64,000 nucleotides of DNA from Gallaecimonas sp. GXIMD4217 (GTDB taxonomy: Bacteria > Pseudomonadota > Gammaproteobacteria > Enterobacterales > Gallaecimonadaceae): contig NZ_CP149925.1 in NCBI RefSeq assembly GCF_038087665.1, forward strand, positions 372,001 through 436,000, given 5' to 3'. The notes under the pieces are model-generated. The model ran no database searches and was not told where the DNA came from. It saw only the letters and a program-made list of their open reading frames with translations. The position numbers and the translations under genes were made by a program. Of the stretch, positions 38,808 to 46,552 are shown one piece after another. The first letter of the stretch is position 1. Each line of letters starts with the position of its first letter.

Positions 38808-39230
38808 GTGACTGAGAAACGCGCAGGCTACGAATGCGGGCCCCCCGGGGTCTGCGTGGACGAGTGGCCGGAGATATACGAGGTGGATGTGGAGGGCAAG
38901 AAGTACCGCACCCACCTGACCGAGAGCACGGCCGTTTGGCTGACTCGCGTTAAGACCAACCTCGCCCAGGACAACATCGCCCATTTCCTGGTGAACTTGG
39001 CCAAGGTGCCGGTGAGCACAAAAGAGGAGATCGCTGCCGCCAAGCAGCGGGTGTCGGTGGCGAGCCACCGTTACGCCAACGGGCCGGAGCACCTGCACCA
39101 GGAAGATACTTACTCCTGGGACGGGCGGCCGATCTTCGCCGTCCACCTGGACGCCGGGCCGGAGGGGTTCAAGATCTACACCACCTGGAATATTGACCCG
39201 CTGCTGCCCTGGGAGGAGCCGTCGCAATAG
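38808..39230 (+). CDS. Hypothetical protein, family not recognised
   Basis: 140-aa predicted cytoplasmic protein, no signal peptide or membrane segment. It starts at GTG 38808 (MTEKRAGYECGPPGVCVDEWPE); an ATG seven bases earlier is in a different frame and stops after four codons. Two cysteines in a C-x5-C near the start, a tryptophan/proline-rich end (YTTWNIDPLLPWEEP). A perfect 6-bp stem, CACTTG AAGG CAAGTG (38780-38795), sits before the start. Composition resembles neighbouring genes. It lies between the prolyl deacylase-like gene and the tRNA cluster and is closed by a terminator, so it is a real transcription unit of unknown role. Confidence 0.6.
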   Translation: MTEKRAGYECGPPGVCVDEWPEIYEVDVEGKKYRTHLTESTAVWLTRVKTNLAQDNIAHFLVNLAKVPVSTKEEIAAAKQRVSVASHRYANGPEHLHQEDTYSWDGRPIFAVHLDAGPEGFKIYTTWNIDPLLPWEEPSQ

Positions 39231-39261
39231 CATAACCATTCACTTTCGCTGCATACGACAG

Positions 39262-39282
39262 GCCGCCTTCGGGCGGCTTTTT
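39262..39282 (+). terminator. Terminator after the hypothetical gene
   Basis: GCCGCC TTCG GGCGGC followed by five T; UUCG tetraloop, 31 bases after the stop codon. Confidence 0.88.
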
Positions 39283-39300
39283 CGTGCCCAAAGGGCGATT

Positions 39301-39335
39301 ATATTCTACAGGATATTCTACAGAGTAATTACTCT
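39301..39335. repeat. Tandem 12-bp repeat plus 14-bp palindrome in an AT-rich patch
   Basis: ATATTCTACAG(G/A) occurs twice head to tail (39301-39312, 39313-39324), then the perfect palindrome AGAGTAATTACTCT (39322-39335). The patch is strikingly AT-rich compared with the surrounding sequence and lies between the hypothetical gene and the 3' ends of the tRNA genes. No ORF covers 39231-39473; the rest of that stretch shows only the two terminators. Confidence 0.6.
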
Positions 39336-39441
39336 AGAGGTTTTCGGGGCTACAGGTCGGACAAGTTGGCGGGGTGAAAATCGCAGTGGGGGAGGGTGCG
39401 GCGCGGCCAAGAACGGGCGGAAGACAGGGACTCAGAAAAAG

Positions 39442-39464
39442 AAAAACCCCCGTAAAAACGGGGG
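39442..39464 (-). terminator. Terminator of the Phe-Thr-Phe tRNA operon
   Basis: CCCCCG TAAAAA CGGGGG; read leftward it is followed by five T, ten bases after the last tRNA CCA. Confidence 0.85.
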
Positions 39465-39473
39465 CTTAGGATA

Positions 39474-39549
39474 TGGTGCCCCGAGCCGGAGTCGAACCAG
39501 CGACACGCGGATTTTCAATCCGCTGCTCTACCAACTGAGCTATCGGGGC
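39474..39549 (-). tRNA. tRNA-Phe (GAA), divergent isodecoder
   Basis: 76-nt reverse-strand tRNA with encoded CCA. Acceptor GCCCCGA/TCGGGGC, D-arm GCTC-GAGC, anticodon stem GCGGA/TCCGC with loop TTGAAAA (GAA), T-arm GCTGG-TTCGACT-CCGGC. Differs from the copy at 39632-39707 in acceptor, anticodon and T stems, always with compensating changes, and has C59 instead of U59 in the T-loop. Third gene of the cluster. Confidence 0.95.
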
Positions 39550-39550
39550 A

Positions 39551-39626
<76 letters not shown>

Positions 39627-39631
39627 AAAAA

Positions 39632-39707
39632 TGGTGCCCAGACGCGGAATCGAACCACGGACACGGGGATTTTCAATCCCCTGCTCTACCAACTGAGCTA
39701 TCTGGGC
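39632..39707 (-). tRNA. tRNA-Phe (GAA), canonical isodecoder
   Basis: 76-nt with encoded CCA, acceptor GCCCAGA/TCTGGGC, anticodon stem GGGGA/TCCCC with loop TTGAAAA, T-loop TTCGATT. Nearly identical to E. coli tRNA-Phe. First gene of the cluster, about 12 bases after the promoter -10. Confidence 0.97.
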
Positions 39708-39718
39708 GACGGGCGCTA

Positions 39719-39747
39719 ATTAAATAGTTTTTCCCTGGGCAAGTCAA
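39719..39747 (-). promoter_or_regulatory. Sigma70 promoter of the tRNA cluster
   Basis: Reverse strand TTGACT (39742-39747), 17-base spacer, TTTAAT (39719-39724). The discriminator GCGCCCG is GC-rich as usual for stable-RNA promoters. Confidence 0.7.
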
Positions 39748-39779
39748 CAGCCGTTTCCACCGAAGTGAACTGTTTGCTC

Positions 39780-39799
39780 AAAGCCTGAGCAACTCAGGC
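39780..39799 (-). terminator. Probable terminator after yggX
   Basis: GCCTGAG CAA CTCAGGC perfect 7-bp stem overlapping the yggX stop; leftward it is followed only by TTTGA, so termination is uncertain. Confidence 0.45.
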
Positions 39800-40066
39800 C
39801 TCGGGCGGGGTATAACCCTCTATTTCCACGTCCTTCTTCTCGAACAGGAAGGCCACCATCTGCTCCTCCAGGAATTTGCGGTGCTCGGGATCCATCATGT
39901 TCAGCTTCTTTTCGTTGATCAGCATGGTCTGCTTGGACTGCCACTGGGCCCAGGCTTCCTTGGAGATGCTGTCGAAGATGCGCTTGCCCAGTTCACCGGG
40001 ATAGAGTTGAAAGTCCAGGCCCTCGGCTTCTTTGTCGAGGAAGACGCAATGTACGGTACGGCTCAT
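39794..40066 (-). CDS. yggX: Fe(2+)-trafficking protein YggX
   Basis: 90-aa protein protecting Fe-S clusters and assisting their repair, adjacent to mutY (an Fe-S enzyme), as in E. coli. It starts [42 protein letters not shown] with the key single cysteine at residue 7, and contains [22 protein letters not shown]. Overlaps mutY by four bases. Confidence 0.97.
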   Translation of the reverse strand: MSRTVHCVFLDKEAEGLDFQLYPGELGKRIFDSISKEAWAQWQSKQTMLINEKKLNMMDPEHRKFLEEQMVAFLFEKKDVEIEGYTPPEA

Positions 40067-41109
40067 ATCGGCTCCTTGGCTGCCAGCTGAGATAGCAATT
40101 TCTCCGTAGGCGCTGCCAGGCCCACGGTCTGCGGTTGGGACAAGTTATACCAGAGCTCCCCGGCCCCTTCCATGAGGCGCGTGCCACTGGTTTCGACCTC
40201 GATCAAAAGCGGGCTGATCTCCAGGTGGAAATGGCTGAAGGTGTGCCGGAAGGTGTCGAGTTCGGTCTCGCCCAGCGAGGCCAGGCCCAGGGCCTGCAGC
40301 TGTCCGGATATGTCCTCCTTGGCCTCGGGAAAACACCAGAGCCCCCCCCAGAGCCCGGTCGGCGGCCGCTGGTAGAGCAGTACCCTGTCGTCGTTCTTCA
40401 GCAGCAGCAGGGTGCTTTCCCTGACCGGCAGCGTCTTCTTGGGCTTCTTGCCCGGGTAATCCTGGGGATTGCCCTGGGCCCTGGCCAGGCAGTCGTCTTC
40501 CAGCGGGCACTGCTCGCACAGCGGCTTGCTGCGGGTGCAGATCATGGCGCCCAGATCCATCATGGCCTGGTTGAAGGCCTGGATCTCGTCCTTGGGGGTG
40601 ACCGACTCGGTCAGCGCCCAGAGTTCGTCCTGGACCTTCTTCTGCCCGGGCCAGCCCGGCACGGCGAAGCTGCGGGCCAGCACCCTTTTGACGTTGCCGT
40701 CCAGGATGGGGTGGGGCTGGCCCAACGACAGCGACAGTATGGCGCCGGCCGTGGAACGGCCGATGCCGGGCAGGGCCTGGACCTCGTCCAGGCCGGTGGG
40801 AAAGCGGCCCTGGTAACGGTCTCGGATCACCTGGGCGGCCTTGTGCAGGTTCCTGGCCCGGGCGTAGTAGCCCAGCCCCGTCCAGTGATGCAGCACCTCG
40901 TCCTGGGGGGCGTCGGCCAGGGCGGTGACATCCGGAAAGCGGGCCATAAAGCGTTGGTAATAGGGGATCACCGTCGCCACCTGGGTCTGCTGCAGCATGA
41001 TCTCCGACACCCAGACCCGGTAGGGGGTCTTGTCGTGCTGCCAGGGCAGGGTCTTGCGGCCATACTGGTGATACCAGAGCACCACTTTGTCGGAAAAGGA
41101 CTGGCTCAT
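40063..41109 (-). CDS. mutY: Adenine DNA glycosylase MutY
   Basis: 348-aa DNA glycosylase that removes adenine opposite 8-oxoguanine. HhH-GPD domain: [22 protein letters not shown] (catalytic Glu in [10 protein letters not shown]), [25 protein letters not shown] with the catalytic Asp. [4Fe-4S] cluster C-x6-C-x2-C-x5-C is [18 protein letters not shown]-terminal NUDIX-like 8-oxoG recognition domain (about 225-345) includes HTFSHFHLE. Upstream partner of yggX. Confidence 0.98.
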   Translation of the reverse strand: MSQSFSDKVVLWYHQYGRKTLPWQHDKTPYRVWVSEIMLQQTQVATVIPYYQRFMARFPDVTALADAPQDEVLHHWTGLGYYARARNLHKAAQVIRDRYQGRFPTGLDEVQALPGIGRSTAGAILSLSLGQPHPILDGNVKRVLARSFAVPGWPGQKKVQDELWALTESVTPKDEIQAFNQAMMDLGAMICTRSKPLCEQCPLEDDCLARAQGNPQDYPGKKPKKTLPVRESTLLLLKNDDRVLLYQRPPTGLWGGLWCFPEAKEDISGQLQALGLASLGETELDTFRHTFSHFHLEISPLLIEVETSGTRLMEGAGELWYNLSQPQTVGLAAPTEKLLSQLAAKEPI

Positions 41110-41194
41110 GATGTACGGGGCTTCAGATCTGGCAAAGGGGGTCTATTGTAGCGATAATGCCCAGCCCTTCACCATTGGAGACCCAGAAAGAGCC

Positions 41195-41908
41195 ATGAGC
41201 GACCAGCACAACACCGAAAACACGGGTGAAAAATACCTGCGCAAGATCCGTAGCTTCGTCCGCCGTGAGGGCCGTCTGACCAAGGGCCAGGAACGGGCGC
41301 TGGAGCTGCACTGGCCGACCATGGGTCTGGAGCATGGCATGGGCATGCTGGATCTGGACAAGGTCTTTGGCCGGCAGGCGCCCGTGGTGCTGGAAATCGG
41401 TTTCGGCATGGGCAAGAGCCTGGTGGAGATGGCCGCCGCCGCCCCCGAGAAGGACTTCATCGGCATCGAGGTGCACAAGCCCGGTGTTGGCGCCTGCCTG
41501 ATGGCGGCGGAAGAAGCCGGGGTCTCCAACCTGAGGGTGTTCGAACACGACGCCGTGGAAGTATTGGAAGACTGCATTGCCGACGGCAGCCTCAGCACAG
41601 TGCAGCTGTTCTTCCCCGATCCCTGGCACAAGAAGCGCCACCACAAGCGCCGCATAGTCCAGCCCCACTTCGTGGAGGCCATCCGCAAGAAGCTCAAGAT
41701 CGGCGGTGTCTTCCATATGGCCACCGACTGGGAAAACTATGCCGAACACATGCTGGAAGTGATGTCGGCAGCGCCTGGTTACAGGAACCAGTCGCCCAGC
41801 GGCGACTATGTGCCGCGCCCAAAGGAGCGGCCCCTGACCAAGTTCGAGCAGCGCGGCCACAGGCTGGGCCACGGGGTCTGGGACCTCAAGTTCGAACGAG
41901 TTGAATAA
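41195..41908 (+). CDS. trmB: tRNA (guanine-N7-)-methyltransferase
   Basis: 237-aa SAM enzyme methylating G46 of tRNA. After a short N-terminus the conserved [17 protein letters not shown] leads to SAM motif [49 protein letters not shown] (the DPWHKKRH signature) and [18 protein letters not shown] 41195 chosen by alignment; the frame is open to 41087, in the mutY promoter region. Divergent from mutY, as in E. coli, followed by a terminator. Confidence 0.97.
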   Translation: MSDQHNTENTGEKYLRKIRSFVRREGRLTKGQERALELHWPTMGLEHGMGMLDLDKVFGRQAPVVLEIGFGMGKSLVEMAAAAPEKDFIGIEVHKPGVGACLMAAEEAGVSNLRVFEHDAVEVLEDCIADGSLSTVQLFFPDPWHKKRHHKRRIVQPHFVEAIRKKLKIGGVFHMATDWENYAEHMLEVMSAAPGYRNQSPSGDYVPRPKERPLTKFEQRGHRLGHGVWDLKFERVE

Positions 41909-41915
41909 GCACAAG

Positions 41916-41941
41916 CGGAGGCATCGGCCTCCGTTTTTTTT
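41916..41941 (+). terminator. Intrinsic terminator after trmB
   Basis: CGGAGGC ATCG GCCTCCG followed by eight T, right after the trmB stop. Confidence 0.9.
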
Positions 41942-42075
41942 CACCACTTGTTGGTGAGAAAAACCAAGTTGGATGTCGCGTCGAATGCCTTCCTATTGAT
42001 TATAAAGCTATTTTTAAGTTGGCACGGGCCTTGTTACGGCTAAGGGGTATCAACTTAATCGCCATGGAGAGCCCC

Positions 42076-42864
42076 ATGAAAAAGTCCCTTATCGCCCTGT
42101 CCGTCCTGCTCAGCAGCAGCGCCTTCGCCCACGTCTCCGTTGACAACGACTGCAACCTGGAGTTGGAGCACGATCTCAAGGTTGGCGAGAGCAGCTTCTT
42201 CATCACCGACCAGCAAAAGCCGCTGATGAGCTACATCGACGGCCATCTCCATATCGACGGTGACGAGGTTGAGCTGAGCCGCCAGCAGCGGCAACAGCTG
42301 GACAACTTCACCCGTGATCTGCACCAGGGTGTGGGTGACATAGGCGAGCTGACCGCCGAGGCGCTGAAGTTTGCCGGCGAGATCAGCGGGGAAGTGCTTA
42401 CCGAAATACTGGGCGTGGAATTCGGTCAGCAACTGCAGCAGACCCTGGAGCAGGCCGGCGACAAGGTGCGCGAGCAGGTGTTCCAGGACGGTGACTACTG
42501 GCAGCTCAAGGCCGGCGACTGGGAAGAGGAGATGGAAAACTTCTTCGACGAGGAGTTTGAACAGCAGATCGAGGAAACCGTCACTTCCTCCCTGGGCTCG
42601 GTGCTGATGGTGATGGGCCAGGCCATGATGAATGGCGAGGGCAGCTTCGAAGAGCGCATGGAAGCCTGGGCCGCCGAGATGGAGGCCAAGGCCGAACTCA
42701 TCGAGGAGCGGGCCGAGCGGGAAGGCCAGTTCCTGGAGGAAAAGGCCGAGGCGCTCTGCACCCGCTTTGTGGCCCTAAACGATCAGGAAGAGGCCCTGCG
42801 TGCCAGCATCCCCGGCTGGGAGCTGGACCTTATCAGCCTCAAAGAAACAGAGCACCAGCAGTAA
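42076..42864 (+). CDS. yggN: DUF2884 family exported protein (YggN-like)
   Basis: 262-aa secreted protein with signal peptide MKKSLIALSVLLSSSAFA and predicted cleavage before HVSVDNDCNLELEHDL. Mature region is strongly acidic and helical, with long Glu/Gln-rich stretches (QQIEETVTSS, EERMEAWAAEMEAKAELIEERAEREGQFLEEKAEALCTRF), likely coiled coil. Family DUF2884/YggN by start motif and position near trmB and mutY as in E. coli. Periplasmic; function unknown. GGAGAG precedes ATG 42076. Its 3' end overlaps the convergent chrA by 26 bases. Confidence 0.8.
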   Translation: MKKSLIALSVLLSSSAFAHVSVDNDCNLELEHDLKVGESSFFITDQQKPLMSYIDGHLHIDGDEVELSRQQRQQLDNFTRDLHQGVGDIGELTAEALKFAGEISGEVLTEILGVEFGQQLQQTLEQAGDKVREQVFQDGDYWQLKAGDWEEEMENFFDEEFEQQIEETVTSSLGSVLMVMGQAMMNGEGSFEERMEAWAAEMEAKAELIEERAEREGQFLEEKAEALCTRFVALNDQEEALRASIPGWELDLISLKETEHQQ

Positions 42865-43972
42865 CGGCCAGGGCCACCATGGCCCACACCGGCAAACGCC
42901 ACACCAGCATCAAGGCGGCGCCCAGCACCAGCAGGGCGCCGCTTTTGGGATCCGTGACCGAGCTGGTCCAGAGCGGGTCATAAAAGATGGCTGCCAGTAT
43001 GGCGATCACGGCGGCATTGGCGCCGCGAATGGCACCCTGCAGCCAGTTCAGGTGGCGAAGGCGTTGCCAGGTGGGCAATACCCCCCACAGCAGCACGAAG
43101 GACGGCAGATAGATGGCCGCCAGTGCCAACAGACCGCCTTGGATGCCGCCAGGGCCCAGGGTGGAGCCGGCACCGATAAAGCCGGCAAAACTGAACAGGG
43201 GGCCGGGCATGGCCTGGGCCAGGCCATAGCCGGCCAAAAAGCCCTGCTCGCTCATGCCGCCGCGCACCAGTTCGGTTTCTTCCAGCAGCGGCAGCACCAC
43301 ATGGCCGCCGCCAAATACCAGGCTGCCGGTACGTACCAGCTCCCCGAGGCCCTGCCAGGGCAGCAGGCTGAGCAGGGTCAGCAGGCCAATGGCCGTGGGC
43401 AGGCGCCAAAGGCCACCGGTGACGCCTGGCTGTTCCTCGACGTCGTCCGGCAGTGGCCGCAGGGCGATGGCGCCGAAGACGGCGGCGGCCAGTAGCAGCC
43501 AGAGTTGGCCACCGTTTGCCAGCAGGAGCAGCAGCGCCAGGATCACCAGGGCCAGGGTCCTGGTGGCACGGTCCGGCAGCAGGCTCCTGGCCATGGTCCA
43601 TACCGCCTGTCCCACCACCAGCACCGCCAGCAGCTTGAGGCCGTGGATCACGCCACCACTGTAGGACCAGTCCAGCAGCCAGCCCAGGCCGAGGCCGGCG
43701 CCGATCATCAGCGCCGCCGAGGGCAGGGTAAAGGCGACGAAGGCCAACAGGGCGCCGGGCCAGCCGGCTCTTTCCCGGCCTATGGCCATGCCCACCTGGC
43801 TGGAGGTGGGGCCGGGCAGCAGCTGGCACAGGGCCATCAGCTCGGCAAAACGTTTCTGGCTCAGCCAGCCCAGCTTGTGGACGAAGGTCTGTTGGAAGTA
43901 GCCGATATGGGCCGCGGGGCCGCCGAAGGCGATCAGCCCCAGCTTGAAAAATTCGATGAACAGCGAGGTCAT
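42839..43972 (-). CDS. chrA: Chromate transporter ChrA
   Basis: 377-aa bidomain CHR-family inner-membrane protein, the long form. Each half has an FGGP/FGGGH motif: FFKLGLIAFGGPAAHIGYFQQTFV with GLSQKRF and ALCQLLPGPTSSQVGMAIG in the first half, and VFGGGHVVLPLLEETEL with GYGLAQAMPGPLFSFAGFIGAG in the second. About 10-12 TM helices. Proposed to export chromate; substrate not provable here. Start ATG 43972 overlaps the upstream membrane-protein stop by four bases, so translation is coupled to it. No chrB-type regulator nearby. Confidence 0.9.
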   Translation of the reverse strand: MTSLFIEFFKLGLIAFGGPAAHIGYFQQTFVHKLGWLSQKRFAELMALCQLLPGPTSSQVGMAIGRERAGWPGALLAFVAFTLPSAALMIGAGLGLGWLLDWSYSGGVIHGLKLLAVLVVGQAVWTMARSLLPDRATRTLALVILALLLLLANGGQLWLLLAAAVFGAIALRPLPDDVEEQPGVTGGLWRLPTAIGLLTLLSLLPWQGLGELVRTGSLVFGGGHVVLPLLEETELVRGGMSEQGFLAGYGLAQAMPGPLFSFAGFIGAGSTLGPGGIQGGLLALAAIYLPSFVLLWGVLPTWQRLRHLNWLQGAIRGANAAVIAILAAIFYDPLWTSSVTDPKSGALLVLGAALMLVWRLPVWAMVALAVTAGALFL

Positions 43973-44499
43973 GCCTGTACTCTGTTTGCTCTGTTGGGAA
44001 CTAGCCGTCTTGAAAGGAAGTTGTCGCTGGCCAGCCAGGCGATCAGTACCTCGCACAGGGGGATGGCCTGCATGATATAGAAGTGCACCAGGCGGAAGCC
44101 GTTGCCTGCGGCAATGGCTGTATCCGGGTCTTCCGTGATGACGGCAATGGACAGGGAAACATTGGCGGTCATCGAGATCAGGATGACGAGGAGGTAGCAG
44201 AGGTAACCCCGCCTGCTATGGCGATCCTGAATGAGGGCATCCAGCAGAAAGGCGAAGATGATGACCTCGCGGGCGGCCTGAACCACGTAATAGAGGCTGC
44301 CAGGGGGATTGGTATACAGGTGGGAGCCTACCTGTGTGGTCATCAACCAGGTGCCGAGGAAGTAGATAAGGTAGTTGAGCAGTATGATGCCAACAAGACG
44401 GCGCCCAGTCCTGGCAAACGCAAAGGCCGCCGCTATCAACAGCACAGCGGACTGATTGAACAGAGCGATAACGTCGTAGGGACCGAGGCCGTCTAACAT
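43969..44499 (-). CDS. Unknown five-helix membrane protein
   Basis: 176-aa integral membrane protein, family not recognised. Predicted helices at about 8-29, 33-54, 67-92, 98-123 and 135-160, separated by short loops with basic residues (FARTGRRLV, QDRHSRRGY), C-terminal basic tail. A proline/glycine loop NPPGSLYY and GNGFRLVHFYIM in helices 3 and 5 are the most distinctive parts. Base composition is visibly lower in GC than adjacent genes. Its ATG lies six bases after the stop of the 24-codon ORF, and its stop overlaps the chrA start (ATGA), so it is the middle gene of a three-gene unit. Confidence 0.6.
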   Translation of the reverse strand: MLDGLGPYDVIALFNQSAVLLIAAAFAFARTGRRLVGIILLNYLIYFLGTWLMTTQVGSHLYTNPPGSLYYVVQAAREVIIFAFLLDALIQDRHSRRGYLCYLLVILISMTANVSLSIAVITEDPDTAIAAGNGFRLVHFYIMQAIPLCEVLIAWLASDNFLSRRLVPNRANRVQA

Positions 44500-44505
44500 C
44501 AGTTG

Positions 44506-44580
44506 TTACTTCTTATCGGTTTCGTCGGTACCGCCGCCGTTACCACCGCCTTGGTTTCCTGTTTGTCCTGTTCCAGGCAT
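44506..44580 (-). CDS. Small glycine-rich 24-aa ORF
   Basis: 24-codon ORF reading MPGTGQTGNQ, GGGNGGGTDE, TDKK. The Shine-Dalgarno AAGGAG is perfect and lies six bases before the ATG, stronger than most genes in the window. Stop TAA is six bases before the ATG of the five-helix membrane protein. No signal peptide or TM segment; seven of 24 residues are Gly in a central run. It could be a real small protein or a leader ORF for translational coupling of the downstream genes. It begins seven bases after a terminator-like hairpin tail. Confidence 0.55.
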   Translation of the reverse strand: MPGTGQTGNQGGGNGGGTDETDKK

Positions 44581-44599
44581 AACAAACTCCTTCTGTTAG

Positions 44600-44623
44600 A
44601 AAAAAGCGCTCCTTCTGGAGCGC
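44600..44623 (-). terminator. Intrinsic terminator between the DUF885 gene and the small-ORF/chrA unit
   Basis: GCGCTCC AGAA GGAGCGC (reverse strand) followed by six T. It terminates the DUF885 gene, but its tail ends only seven bases before the Shine-Dalgarno of the 24-codon ORF, so no promoter can fit between them. Confidence 0.82.
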
Positions 44624-44652
44624 CCTTAGTGTCCCGGTAAAAAGGAGCTGAA

Positions 44653-46479
44653 TCAACCCTTAACGGCGGCGATCCAGTCCTCTACCTGCCGGCTGAGCAC
44701 GTTAAGCGGCAGCGGGCCCTTGGCCAGTATCACGTCGTGGAAGGCGCGGATGTCGAAATCATCGCCGAGCTCGGCTTCGGCCTTGGCCCTGAGCTGCTTG
44801 ATATGCAGCTTGCCGACCATATAGGCGGTGGCCTGGCCCGGCATGACGATATAGCGCTCTATGGCCTTGACGGCGTCACCTTCCGGGTTGGGGGTGTTGT
44901 CCAGCAGGTAGCGGATGGCCTGCTCGCGGCTCCACTTCTTGGCGTGGATGCCGGTGTCCACCACCAGGCGGCAGGCCCGCCACAGCTCCATGGCCAGGCG
45001 GCCGAAATCGGAGTAGGGATCCTGGTAGAGGCCGATCTCCTTGGGGATCTCCTCGGAATACAGGCCCCAGCCCTCGATATAGGCGGTGTAGCCACCGAAG
45101 CGGCGGAATTTGGGGATGCCCTGCAGCTCCTGGGCGATGGCGATCTGCATGTGGTGGCCGGGAATGCCCTCGTGGTAGGCCAGGGCCTCCATCTGGTAGA
45201 TGGGCATGTCCTTCATGTTGTAGAGGTTGGCGTAGTAGTAGCCGGGACGGGAGCCGTCCGGGGCCGGCTGCTGGTAGAAGGCCTTGCCGGCGCTGCGCTC
45301 ACGGAAGGCTTCCACCGCCTTGACCACCAGATCGGCCCTGGGCTTGACCCCGAACAGCTCGTCCAGGCGGCCCTTCATGTTGTCGATCAGGGCAGTGGCT
45401 TCCTTCAGGTAGCGCTGGCGGCCGGCTTCGGTGTTGGGGTAGTAGAAGCGATCGTCGCTGCGCATGAATTCGAAGAAGGCCTTGAGATCGCCCTTGAAGC
45501 CCACCTTGTCCTTGATGGCCTTCATCTCGCCGTGGATACGCTCGACCTGCTCCAGGCCCAGCCGGTGGATCTGCTCTGCGCTCAGCTCGGTGGTGGTCAT
45601 TTCCCTGAGGCGGGCCTGGTAGTAAGCGTCGCCGTCCGGCAGCTTCCAGGCGCCGTCGCGACTGTCGGCCCTGGCGGCTACGGCCTGGACCGTCTTCTTG
45701 AGGGCGGCATAGGCCGGCGCCACCTGGGTGCGCAGGGCTTCGCTGGCCTCGTTGACCAGTTGCTCGCCGTTGGCCAGCCCGGCCTTTTCCACCTTGCCGT
45801 GGAAGTCGGCCAGCAGGGTCGAGGCCTTGTCGGCATCGTCGAAGGGGCGGCCGCCGGTGATGTTGTCGATGTCGCGAAGCACGTGTTCGAAGACGAAGGC
45901 CGGGGCAATGATGCCCTTGTCGGCACGCTCGCTGAGCTGGGTTTCCACCTGGGCCAGCAGCGCGGGCAGCCGGCGCAGGCGCTGGATATAGGCCCAGGCG
46001 TCGGACTCGCTGTCGATGCGGTGCTGGTTGATCAGGAAGGCCACCGGCATGGAGTGCCAGCCATACATCTGGTTGACCGGGTAGCCGTGCTCGCGCCAGC
46101 GGCTGTCTCGGATGCTGTCTTCCAGATCCTGGCGCAGCAGCGTCAGGCTGAGCCTGTTCTGGTCGTCGAGCAGGCCCTCGTCCAGGGCCTCGAGCCTGGC
46201 CAGCATGGCCCTGGCCCGGTCGATGCCGGCCTGGTGGGCTTCGGCGGACAGGTCGTCCCATTCGTCATACCTGTCCTTGCGGCCCAGGCCGGTCAGCATC
46301 ATGGGGCTGTGGGCGGCTTCCTGTTCGAAATAAGTATCGAAGAGCCGGCTGGCCAGGGCGTTGGCTTCGGCCTGCTGCGCTACAGGGGCGCCTTGTCCCT
46401 CGGGGGCTTGGCCGTGCTGGGCACAGCCGGCCAGGGCGGCGGTGAGGGCGAGGGCCAGGGCGGATTGGCGTAGTGTCAT
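44653..46479 (-). CDS. DUF885 lipoprotein, putative metallopeptidase
   Basis: 608-aa lipoprotein. Signal peptide ends in the lipobox LAGC (Cys near residue 22), so it is acylated and anchored. The DUF885 core has the metallopeptidase motif MEALAYHEGIPGHHMQIAI (HEG-PGHH with Glu and His ligands), IEGWGLYSEEI with the further Glu, and C-terminal MPGQATAYMVGKLHI. Full length for the family. Start ATG 46479; the frame is open to 46638, which would abolish the lipobox signal. Likely a peptidase of oligo- or unusual peptides; substrate unknown. Confidence 0.88.
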   Translation of the reverse strand: MTLRQSALALALTAALAGCAQHGQAPEGQGAPVAQQAEANALASRLFDTYFEQEAAHSPMMLTGLGRKDRYDEWDDLSAEAHQAGIDRARAMLARLEALDEGLLDDQNRLSLTLLRQDLEDSIRDSRWREHGYPVNQMYGWHSMPVAFLINQHRIDSESDAWAYIQRLRRLPALLAQVETQLSERADKGIIAPAFVFEHVLRDIDNITGGRPFDDADKASTLLADFHGKVEKAGLANGEQLVNEASEALRTQVAPAYAALKKTVQAVAARADSRDGAWKLPDGDAYYQARLREMTTTELSAEQIHRLGLEQVERIHGEMKAIKDKVGFKGDLKAFFEFMRSDDRFYYPNTEAGRQRYLKEATALIDNMKGRLDELFGVKPRADLVVKAVEAFRERSAGKAFYQQPAPDGSRPGYYYANLYNMKDMPIYQMEALAYHEGIPGHHMQIAIAQELQGIPKFRRFGGYTAYIEGWGLYSEEIPKEIGLYQDPYSDFGRLAMELWRACRLVVDTGIHAKKWSREQAIRYLLDNTPNPEGDAVKAIERYIVMPGQATAYMVGKLHIKQLRAKAEAELGDDFDIRAFHDVILAKGPLPLNVLSRQVEDWIAAVKG

Positions 46480-46552
46480 GGTGGCTACCTTGGAGTCTGT
46501 TTTTTTCCATGGTAACCACAGTGGCCCCGGGCGGGAACCTTGCTCGTCGCCG

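Noticed and set aside
39348..39362. GGCTACAGGTCGGAC resembling the tRNA-Thr 3' part (GGCTACCGGAGTCGAAC)
   Set aside because: A possible decayed attachment duplicate, but it needs a two-base gap and has several mismatches; too short to separate from chance.
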